DNA of 28,617 nt from Auxenochlorella pyrenoidosa (Eukaryota > Chlorophyta > Trebouxiophyceae > Chlorellales > Chlorellaceae): contig KQ481983.1 of the NCBI GenBank assembly GCA_001430745.1, positions 1,155,531-1,184,147 of the forward strand, in the 5' to 3' direction. Below the pieces are notes generated by a model, which was given only the letters and a program-made list of their open reading frames with translations, did no database searches and was not told the DNA's origin. The translations under genes and the position numbers were made by a program. Below are positions 1 to 8,950 of this stretch, piece by piece (within the stretch, counting starts at the first letter, position 1; each line of letters starts with the position of its first letter).

Positions 1-48
1 ACACACCCACACACCCACACACCCACACACCACCACCACCACACACAC
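1..48. repeat. CA/CCA-rich simple repeat
   Basis: This is a microsatellite-like run of CACAC, CCACAC and CAC units. It lies directly after the 3'-most RNase T2 exon visible here, so on the gene's strand it reads as a GT-rich intron start immediately behind the splice donor. No coding potential is visible. Confidence 0.85.
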
Positions 49-1743
49 CTGTAGGTCCAGCCCCACGCACAGCCACACCTCCAGCAGCTGCCCGCGGTGG
101 CAGTTGAGCAGCGGCGGCACCCGGAACGCGTCCTCCACCGCCCTCGCGATGGTGCGCGCGGGGTAGGAGGTCGTGTTGGATGGGATGATGCCCGCAGCCG
201 CCAGCGCCAGCTGCGCGAGGAGGGAGGGGCAGGGGTGGGCGGGCTTGGGGGCATGGGTGGGGCCACATGGGGCGCTGCCTGGCGGCGGAAGCGGCAGCTG
301 CAGTGAACAGCATTTGTACAGGCGACACCACCAGAGATTGCAACGCAGGCGTTGGATGGATGCAGCAGTGCAGCCCATCCCATGCACTCGGCACTGCTCC
401 ATGCCCATCAGGCACTGCGGCTGCTGCACCTCTGCAACAACCCTGCACGGTGCCGGCGTCCCAGCAAAGCACTAAGCTGCGGCTGCTCGCCCGGCCATGG
501 GCACCACCTCTGCCTCGGGGCCAGACATGCAACAACAGCATGCAATGCCTGCTGCGCCTGGCATGCCCTCACATCCAGGTCAAACTGCTCGTGCAGGCGC
601 ATGACAGCTGCAAAGAAGTCGGGCCGCTCGCCGGTGACTGGCGCCGCGCAGGAACCGTGCCGGTCCCACTCGTGCTGCCAGAAGTCCTCGTCTGCGGGGG
701 CAGGGCCGGGGATAGGTGGTGGTGGGAGGGTCTGTGTGCGGGGGTGGGGTGGGGTGTGGGGGGGGGGGCTGCCTGTCATGGTGCAGTTATGCAGCAGCCG
801 CAGTACGCTGCTGGGAGTGAGCAGCAAATGTGGGAGGGCGCCGCAGCGTGCGCACTCCTAAGATGCCAGCCCCTCCAGCCGGCTGCAACCCCCGGCAGGC
901 CATGAGCAGCGTGCCCAGATGAGGGCAGAAGCTCACTGGTCCCACGGAAGCTCGGCCACTCGCACTGCTGCTGCTTGGCTGGATCAGCTGGGGTTGCCGG
1001 CGGAGGCCCTGGCTGCGGCTCAGGTGACTGAGCCTCGGGCGGTGGCGGCGGCGGCGGCGATGGGTGGTGCTTCTTCTTCTTCTTCTTGCGGTGCCAGTGA
1101 GGGCGCCACTTGCCAAGGGAGGCCGTCGCGGCGCCCTTGGGGCCGCTGCCTGCCAGGGCTGCCTCCAGCTCCGCCTCCCCCACCTCGGCAGCTTGTTCTG
1201 CATGGCCCGCCAGCTGCTGCTGACCTGGCTGCAGCACCTCAGCCGCGTGTGCAGACGGCTGCTGTTGCAGCGCCGCTCCGGCCGCTACAGGCGCCTGCTG
1301 CCCACTGCTGCTGCTTATGCTGCTGCCATCGCTGGTGTTGCAGTACTCGGGCCAGGCTCCGTTGTTGTATTCTGGCCAGAGTCCGTGAATCGTAAACGCT
1401 GACACCGGCCGCCGGGTGCACTCCTCTGCCAGGCAGAAGGTGGGGCTGTAGCTCCGCACAAGGATGAACAGGTCAAATCCCGGGTCAGCAGACTGCATGG
1501 GGAACAAGGAGGCAGCAACGAGGGTGGGCATTCGCCCTTGACCCAGCACCTGCCGCCGGCGCAGCCGGCGCCGCACACCGCGCTGGTCGGTGATGAGGTC
1601 TCTCAGGCTGGGCAGCGCTCGTACTGGCGTCGCATTTGGTCAGCAGTCAGCAAAGGAGAGCGCAAGGAGGCGCGGCGCACCTTCTTAGCCAGCCCCGAGA
1701 CGGCCAGGGCCAGCACGGATAGTGCGAGCGCTACCGCGGTCAT
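49..1743 (-). CDS. Secreted RNase T2 family endoribonuclease (3' end beyond window)
   Basis: The model is complement(join(<49..210, 573..691, 937..1492, 1681..1743)); all introns are GT-AG and the phases agree. RNase T2 enzymes cleave single-stranded RNA through a 2',3'-cyclic phosphate in secretory compartments or vacuoles. Exon 1 encodes a hydrophobic signal peptide (about residues 1-19). Exon 2 carries catalytic segment CAS I, FTIHGLWP (about 54-61), after the YSPTFC cysteine region. Exon 3 carries CAS II, HEWDRHGSC, with the catalytic His and Glu present and the usual Lys replaced by Arg. Exon 4 gives the family's GIIPSNTTSY and LLNCHRGQLLEVWLCV regions. An insert of about 125 residues, with poly-Lys and poly-Pro runs, separates CAS I from CAS II in the same open exon. 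The last part of the protein lies left of the window. About 300 residues are visible. The family call is very secure; the substrate role (phosphate scavenging, RNA recycling) is inference. Confidence 0.93.
717..768 (+). other. G-rich tract with potential quadruplex-forming runs
   Basis: Several runs of three to nine G on the plus strand lie within the second intron of the RNase T2 gene. On the transcript strand they read as a C-rich polypyrimidine stretch close to the acceptor at 692, which may simply be the splice-site pyrimidine tract. Confidence 0.4.
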
Positions 1744-1886
1744 CAGGGGTCGCGGGAAGTGTCGTGAGCACTGGGGGCCTCCCTTTCAGAGAGGTGCGCG
1801 TGCTAGGCTGTGCTTCGCTGTCGGCGGTGAATAGACTGCTTTCATTTCAATGCGAATTTTGCATGCATGTGTGATCGGCATACGAC
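1744..1886. promoter_or_regulatory. Divergent promoter between RNase T2 and methyltransferase genes
   Basis: Only 143 bp separate the two start codons, so both promoters and both 5' untranslated regions must lie here or overlap the coding ends. The right half is visibly AT-richer than its surroundings and holds TTTGCATGCATG, an RY-type CATGCATG palindrome also found upstream of three of the four MYND genes. No TATA box is convincing. Confidence 0.55.
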
Positions 1887-4299
1887 ATGAGCGCAGCGCT
1901 TGTCGTCAGCCTGCCACTCGTAGTCCAGCCTTGCACTTGCAGGCCTGGCTGGCCACCTGCACCTGCCGCTGGTCGTTGGAACCGAGAGAGAACAGGAGTA
2001 CGACGGCGGCAAAGAACGAGCAGGCGCGGCAATGCGGCAGCAGCAGCGGTGGCAGGGCCGCGTCGGCCAGCGGCGGCAGCGGCAGCGGTCAAGCAGCCTT
2101 CACAACTGCAGCTAGGGGTGGACATCCCCATCTCGCTGCAGCGTGTGAATGTGGGAGGCGGACCAGACAGCAATGGCAAGGCCTTCCTGCTGGTCGTGCC
2201 CGACATTGATGCCGGTGGGTGCTGAGGAATGTGCAGTCATATGCACGCTGCCCTCACGCATTGATGGGGCAAGCAGCTGGCCTGCAGCACCGAAGCCGAT
2301 GGCAGATCCTGTGTTGTGCCCATGCGCTGCCCAGACACAACCTGATCTGCCCGCCACCCTCGCAGTGCTTCAGCAACAAGCAAGCAGTAGGCAGCTGCTG
2401 CTCCTCTCCTCCACGCTGCCCCTGCCCCCTGCCGCAGGTGACTGCCAGGTGCAGGGCTGGGGTCCGCCAGAGCAGCCCGCTCAACTGTCTGCCTGGCCGC
2501 ATCGCTCTCATCACTTTTGCGCTGCCTCGGCACTTGCTGCAGTCATGGAGCTGTATATTCGTGCGGGGCAAAACGATCGTGACCCATATTGGTAGGCCTG
2601 GGGGGCATATGCCCAGGCCGCTGTGCCGAGAGCGCAGCCGACTCGGGGGCAACCTATGCCGCAGCCACGGCTTGCCTGTTGCGCCAGCCCTTGCACGCCG
2701 GCAGCGTGCCCACGCTGCTGAGACCCACGGCGTGACGAAAGCTCCACGCACATGAAGAGCCATGGTGCCACCTGTGCTTCTGCAGGTGCGAGCCCTGGCC
2801 TAGCGCCCTGGCCATGTCGGCAGAGCTGCTGCGCCGACCTGAGCTGGTGGCCGGCAAGCGCGTCTGCGAGCTGGGCTGCGGGCTGGGACTGGCAGGACTG
2901 GCGGCGGCGGCGGCTGGTGCGCCCAGGGCGGAACGGGCCCATTTTTTCTGTGACAGCTCTGTCTTCAACCGTTCATGGGGACAGGTTGAGGTTCGTCCCC
3001 TGCTGCCGGCAGAGGCGAGCCGCAGTCGCGACCTGGTCGCCCACGCCGTGTGCACACGCTGCTGCTCCCCCGTTTGCTCCGCAGGCGCAGCCGAGGTGGT
3101 CCTCCTGGACCGAGAGCCGCTGGCGCTGCAGTGCGCCCTGCTGAATGCAGCCTTGAACGGCCTGCCCACAGCGCAGCCCAGCGCTGCAGCGGTGGCAGCA
3201 GCGGCCGCAGACGGCGGCGGCAGCGGCGCCGGCGTGCAGCCACCCAGCCTGGCTGAGCTGCTACCGCACCTGCGGCCCGCTGATGCCCAGCTCTTGGCAG
3301 AGTGGCAGGCGCAGCAGGCGGCGCAGCAGGAACCCCCCTTGCAGGCCAGCAGCCGAGGCAGCGGCAGCGGCAGCAGCAGCCCTGGCAGCAGCAGCAGCAC
3401 TGAGGAGGGTAGCGAGGAGAGCAGCCAAGCGTCGGCTGGGGGGCTGGTGCGCGTAGAGGTGTTTGACTGGTCCCAGCCTGTCACCCTGGCGCCCCACGAC
3501 GTCATGCTCGTCTGCGACTGCCTATACGAGAGCTTCTCGGTTCAGGTGAGCAGGCAGGGCAGCTGGCTGGGCCAAGCGCAGGCAGGCAGCTGGCTGGGGG
3601 ACGCCCCTTCCTTGGCGCTGCATAGCCCCCTTTGTGCACACCCAGCCACGAGCAGCAAGGGCTGCGTTGCTCCCTGTGCAGCGCCCACCCCCCACCAGCG
3701 TGTGCAGCCTGCAGCGGCAGCAGGCAGGCAGCCGCCTCCGCCTCCCACAGGCCACCCCACCAGCCCCCTAACCCCTGCAGCCCGTGGCGGAGGTGGCGCC
3801 CAAGCTGCTGTCGCGGCGGGGGTCTGCCCGGCTGCTGCTGGCAGACCCTCCGGACCGCGCGCGCCACAACCGGTGAGGGCCCTTGCCCGCCGTGTGCCAG
3901 CCCGCGCACTTCCTGGCTCTGAACAATGCAGCGTTGTGCTTGCTGGCTGTGCGCTGGCCGCCTGCATCTTGGAAGTGAGGCTTGTGGTGGGAGCACTGGT
4001 GCTGAGCTGCACTCCCCCACGCCCGCCCGCCGACCCCCAATCACCAACGGCACACTCTGCCCTTCCCCACCACCACCACCCCTATCGCCTTCACCCCACC
4101 CCACCACCGCTGCCGCAGCGAGTGCTTCCTGGACATCCTGTGCGAGGAGAGCGGCGAGTTCCTGCTGGAGGAGAGCAGCGAGACGGCCGTCCCCACCTGG
4201 GAGGCCTCCAAGGCGGCCTGGCGCAACGTGCCAGTCATGCTCATGCACCTGCGCAGGAGCGACGGCGCCGACACAATCGGCGTCAAGCGGCGTTTTTGA
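1887..4299 (+). CDS. Class I SAM-dependent methyltransferase, Methyltransf_16 (METTL21-like)
   Basis: The model is join(1887..2214, 2543..2591, 2786..2916, 3085..3545, 3781..3872, 4119..4299), 413 aa, all introns GT-AG and phases consistent. Across exon joins it reads the family signature: NDRDPYW-CEPWPSALAMS (about 119-137), then motif I ELGCGLGLAG (154-163) for SAM binding, the acidic loop LLDRE (D178) contacting the SAM ribose, and DVMLVCDCLYES (about 308-319), the motif around the active-site entrance. Relatives methylate lysines of translation factors and chaperones; the substrate here cannot be told. Residues 1-75 are basic and rich in Ala, Arg and Pro, like an organelle transit peptide, but the first ATG and exon 1 extent are the least certain part of the model. 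An Ala/Gly/Ser-rich insert fills about residues 195-290 between the SAM core strands. The gene is convergent with the GT90 gene. Confidence 0.9.
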
Positions 4300-4488
4300 G
4301 CAGGTGCTCAAAAGGGCGCGACAGACAGGGAGTGCCCCTTACCGTGGACACGCTGCTTTCCTGCTTGCGCATGGATGTCCGGGACATGACTTGCAGTCGG
4401 GCACTGCCAAACGGTGCTGTGTCTGCGACTGCGTGTTCTCATTTCATGTGGTTAACATGGAGTCGCAGCCGTTGGCAGGCTGGTGCAG
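4300..4488. other. Convergent intergenic region
   Basis: These 189 bp must hold the 3' untranslated ends of the methyltransferase (plus) and GT90 (minus) genes. I find no TGTAA on either strand, so poly(A) signals are variant or lie within the opposing gene; overlapping 3' ends are likely. Confidence 0.6.
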
Positions 4489-7400
4489 TCACCATTCAAA
4501 GGCATGCCCTGCTGGTGGCGAGGGTGGGGGGTTGACGAGCAGCTCCCCCACTGCCATCCCTCTGCTGCTGCTGCCGGTAGGATTCGTGCCACTGCTGGCC
4601 CCGCCGCTGCCCCGATCCCCGGCATCCTGCCATCCCGCTGCTCCTTGTGCTGCCTCGGCATCTCCAGCTGCCCCTGCTGCTGTCCCTGCTGCTCCGGACT
4701 CGGTGCGGTACAGAGCCGCATACTCCAGAAGCAGCCTGCAAGGGGGCATGCCAAGCGCGGGAAGGAACACAGGTAAACAAGCCAGCGAGCAGAGCAGGCA
4801 GCGCAAGTGCAAGAGGCATGGTGGTGGTGGGCGCGCCGAAGCACCAACAGAGACATGCGGCAGTACCCTAGGGATGAGATGAGCGTGCAAAAATCTGCAG
4901 GTAGGGTTTGCAAAGCTCTCGAGCGGGCCCGGCAGGCGAGCCGGTTGCGCACTGGCCTGTAAGTGTAGCAGAGCGCGTCGTCCCGCCGCAACCGCATGTT
5001 GACCAGCCGGGCGGCGGCGGCAGCGATGGCAGACGCCTGGGCCGTGTGCCCTCGCGCCCAGTCCACCGCTGCTATCAAGTCGCTGTAATCGGGCCTGAAA
5101 GGGTAGGTGGAGGCCTTGGCAGAGTTATGTCGGGTCGAGTCGGAGGCGCATTTGCTCAACAGGTGTGCCCAGCTGAGGAGAGCGGTGGAGCAGGACCAAG
5201 GCACGTGCAAGCCCAAGCCTGGGGCGCAAGCCCTGACCGCTGCTCAGCACCCAGGGCTGAGCAGGTGGCGAGTAGGAAGCGCTGGGGCCGACTGCCTCTT
5301 GCAGCGCCCTGGATTTTGCGCAGCACAACGCAGGCAGCTCCAGCGCCCCCTGCTCACTTGACGGGCAGGTAGTGCTGGAAGGGGCGTGCCCTGAAGTACC
5401 ACCATTCGTCCATAATGGAGGCCAGCAGAGTCAGCGCGCCGGAGCACAGCGTGGGCAGCAGGCGGGTGGGCGCCCCGTTGCCATCCACCACCACCTGGGG
5501 GGGGGCACGCATAGTTGGTGGTGAGAGGGCCGGGCGCGGCCTACCGCGGCCTGCCGCGGCCTACCAAAGGTATGTGCCCCCTGTTTTGATGGGTTTCCGC
5601 TCCTCATAGCGGGGCATGCACATTGCCGCAGGCGGCGAGCAGCCCGCCTCACCTGGAACCTGAAGCCGTCAAACATGGTGGCCATGTCCATTTGTGGCAG
5701 CAGCCCGTACCGCCGCTCCATCTCATCGCACTGGTTGGGGGCGCACTGCGGCGGGGCACGAGCGGTAGAGTGGGACGGTGCACTGGCCGGGCATGAGAAG
5801 GGGCCAGTGTGGGTGGGGCGGGCAGGCTTGCTGTCGGGTGGGGAGCATGGGCCCAGCGCACATCGCCGTAGCTGGCGCGGCTTGGTCCACAGCCAGCACC
5901 CAGCGTTTTGTTGGCAGGCACTGCAGCCGCAGCGCCGTGCACACCGCCCCCTGGCAGCGAGCCGCCTGGAGCCTGGATGCATGGGCAATGCAGTCAACCC
6001 AGGGGCGCGGGTGCTTGTGCCCCCACCTGGATGAAGGCAGTGAACCCGGCATCCAGGTGCCCCGGGTGCAGCTTGGACAGCGTCACCAGCCGCTGCCGGT
6101 GGTACCGCTGCCACTGCTCTGCAGGGAGGGCGGGGGCGCCACAGCCAGGGCAGCAGGGCTGAGGGTCCTGCTGTGGCTCCAGCACTGGCGCCTGCTGGGC
6201 GTTGGCAGCACGGGCCTGCAGGTCGCGGCTCCCCGCCCTTGCATGAGGCCCATGGCCCCAGGACGGTTGCTCGCGCAGGCAAAAGCCGGGCTTGGTCCCC
6301 TCCACCCCCTGCACCCCAAACCCCACTCCCAGAAAGAAACCACACAAGGCTGGCGCACCCGGGGGCAGCAGTGCGTGGTAGGTGGCGCCCGTGGAGCTCC
6401 CCCGCCACACAGCAATGGGCCGCTGCAGGCGAGGGGTGGCCAGGAGGGCAACCAGCTTGGGTGGGAAGGATGAGCTTCACGGCAGGGCTGATGAGGCGCG
6501 ATCATGCTGCACCAACTGCGATACTGCTGCGCTGGTCGCTGCTCTCTGGGCCCGTTCCACGAGGCCGCCGTGCCGCCATGACCCGCGCCCCACCTTGCTC
6601 TCAAAGCTGGTGTTGCTCAGCGGGCAGGCGCCGCGCGTGGCGGCGTCGTTCACCGCCGCCGGGTTGTTCTGCGGCCCCGGGATGAGGATGTCTGCGAAGC
6701 AGCCGGGCACCTTGAAGGCGGAGAAGACGGGCAGCAGGCCGCGGCGCGAGCGGAACTGCAGGCGCGACGCAAAGGCGCCGTGCAGCGCCTTCATGCCCTC
6801 CAGCTGGGGGCTGACCGAGTCGCAGGCGCGCCAGTGCCACACCTGCGCTTGTGGGGGTGGGGGTAGATTGGATCCAAGAGGCTAAGCGTCACGGGCCGGC
6901 AACCTCACGTCTGCGGCAGCGTCGTGCCCGCAACAGACTCGAGTCTTGTGAATGGTGGAGCAGCCGGGGGACGACTCGCATGCCCAAGCCACGTGGAGGC
7001 GAGCACTTGCTTGGCTGGAACAAAGCTGGGCGTGCTGCAGCCAGGCACGTGGCAGAGCCGCATGCGAGCGACAGGCAAGGCAGCAGCAGGCAGGGCAGGA
7101 CAGCCGAGAGCGGGCAAGACGGCGCAGTGGCAGGCGGCGGTGAAGGGCTGGGAGCCCCACGCCGCACCTGCTCCTCTGTCAGGCTGCCATTGCGCATCAG
7201 CTCCTCGGCCTCCCGGGGCAGCGGCGCCACCCAGCTGCAGGGCGGCAGGCGCAGGCGGAGCCAAGTGGGTGGCGCCCCCGGCTGCGGAGCTGCCCAAACA
7301 GAGGGGCAGGCAGCGGCGCGCACAGCATGCTGCGCTGGCCCTGGAGATTCGCCCTGCCGCCCCCCTTGCTTGGCGCCTTTCCAGCCGACTCCACAGCGCT

Positions 7401-8205
7401 CGCGTCAGAAAAGGCGCCGCCAGGCCCGCTGCCGTGCCACCTTACCTCCGCGCCTCGTCGAGCGTGTTAAGCAGCAGCTTAATGGGGGGCAGGTGGGCAG
7501 TCAGCTCGCCCAGCAGGTCCCTCCAGAAGGCAGCATGCGCCGGGAACTTCTCTTGCGCCGCGCCGCCCACAAACCTCACCGGAGCGCCGCCGCCCAGGCT
7601 GGCGAGCAGCGTGCCTGGCAGGGCGGCCGCCAGGCGGTGCAGCATGGCCTCATCCACTCCTCCCCCCTCCCGGAAGGGCGCCAGGTCTCGGAAGATCTGT
7701 GAGTAGTCGGCGTCTTGCAGGGAGCAGCCCCTGCCAGCAGCGAAGAGAGCGGGCGTGGGTGGGAGCAGCACGCAGAGAGGCAGGCAATGCAAGATGAGCA
7801 GCGGGCGGGTGCCTTGTTGTCGAGCGCTGGGTGCTGCTTCGAAAGTTGAACTTAGGGCGCTGCTGTTCCAAGCATTCGCGGTCCGGGACCTCACCTGGCC
7901 GCGGCAAACTCGCGCCACCCCGCCAGCTGCGCGGGCGCCAGCCGACCCAGCGGCTCCCATGCCGGCTCCAGCCGGGCTGGCTTGAAATGCTCAGGCCCGT
8001 ACTGGTGCTGCGGACTTGGCTCCTGACCAGGCGATTGTTGGCCGGGCAGGCCTCTTGGATCGGCTGGCGATCGCCTGCTGGCCAGCGCAAAGAACAGCCC
8101 AGCGAGCGACAGCGGAAAAATGGCGGCGGCAGCAACGAGCGACCACTCCAAGCTGCGGCGCGCCGACTTGCGCCTCACACCGGGTCTAAGCCCGGTGCGC
8201 ATCAT
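4489..8205 (-). CDS. Glycosyltransferase family 90 (CAP10/Rumi-like) type II membrane protein
   Basis: The model is complement(join(4489..4735, 4957..5094, 5358..5494, 5653..5745, 6027..6118, 6359..6422, 6594..6842, 7168..7234, 7446..7730, 7895..8205)), 560 aa with every phase closing. A basic N-terminus followed by a hydrophobic stretch (about 20-41) predicts a signal anchor, hence an endomembrane enzyme with a lumenal catalytic domain. GT90 landmarks in order: LPPIKLLLNTLDEAR (about 184-198), WHWRACDS (222), VWRGSSTGATY (309), HPGHLDAGF, VVVDGNGAPTRLL (D391-G394), PFQHYLPVKPDYSDL (about 425-439) and YRLLLEYAALY. Family members transfer glucose or xylose onto proteins or polysaccharides; donor and acceptor here are unknown. 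The tandem Met at 8205/8202 was chosen as start because it leads into the anchor; an in-frame ATG at 8304 would add 33 residues. The last intron (4736-4956) appears to use a GC donor: only that junction reads CYTYRLLLEYA in frame. Confidence 0.92.
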
Positions 8206-8950
8206 GCTGCGGTCCGCAGCCGGGTAGCGCGCAGCCTGGGGGGTGCAAGTTGGGCTCGGGCCCAAAGAGCCCGCTGTGCAAGCTTCCAGGATCCAACAAG
8301 TCAACTAGAACGTCTATAGTCTTGTGGGATCAGCCAGGAACGCCGATGGCAGGCTGTTTGAGAAGGTGCCGCCCGCCGCCAGGTGGAGGTCCCGCCAGTG
8401 CTGCTGAGCAGGCTGTTGGGCACCTGCTCCCTGCAGGCAGCAGCCTTTTTAGTTTGCCAGAGACGTGACTGAACCACGTGACACTGCACTTGAGATTACA
8501 GGTATTTATTTGGAATGACATGAACAAGTTTGGCCGAAAGCTGCTGGGCGACACTGCAACTGTGTTTGGGAACCCTTCGAATACCGAATACCCAAGGGCA
8601 GCGTTGCGTCTCAAACCTCACTATCTCAATCTGAAGATGCAAGGCTCATGTTACGAGTTTCTGTTGCGGATTACAGTGCAGGTGGCATAGGCAACATGGC
8701 ATGCGGGCGCATCCAGTGCTGTGTCGATGTCAACTTCTGCCCAAAGGCTGCTGTCCAAGCCTATAGCCACATCTGCTGACTTGCAACCCAGGCTGACGGT
8801 CAATAATGCACACAATTCAACAAGATAGATCGAAATGCCAAACCTTGGCGACCATGCATGCGGCCTCGCTGCTGCGCTCCCGTGCTGCGCTCAGGAGCAC
8901 CTCTCAGCTCTGCTTGTGCAAGCATAAGTCTTTCTCTGCCCTCACCAGCC
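8206..8950. other. Divergent intergenic region, partly AT-richer
   Basis: This 745-bp gap separates the starts of the GT90 gene (minus) and the first MYND gene (plus). It is less GC-rich than the genes, especially 8490-8850. A G-box-type CACGTG lies at 8475-8480 within ACGTGAC repeated twice. A 70-codon open frame at 8478-8690 has no recognisable product and I do not call it. The segment from 8823 belongs to the MYND repeat unit. Confidence 0.6.
8823..8860 (+). promoter_or_regulatory. Conserved 5' element, MYND copy 1
   Basis: AGATAGATCGAAA followed by GACCATGCATG occurs about 90 bp before the ATG. Recognisable versions stand at nearly the same distance before all four copies, which marks it as a promoter or 5' leader element rather than chance. 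Confidence 0.6.

Noticed and set aside
2814..4535. 573-codon unspliced reading of the methyltransferase region
   Set aside because: It reads through introns; only the spliced model restores the YWCEPWPS and LVCDCLYE-to-C-terminus continuity in phase.
8478..8690. 70-codon open frame in the gap before the MYND array
   Set aside because: No family resemblance, no splice partner and codon use unlike the neighbouring genes; kept only as an observation.
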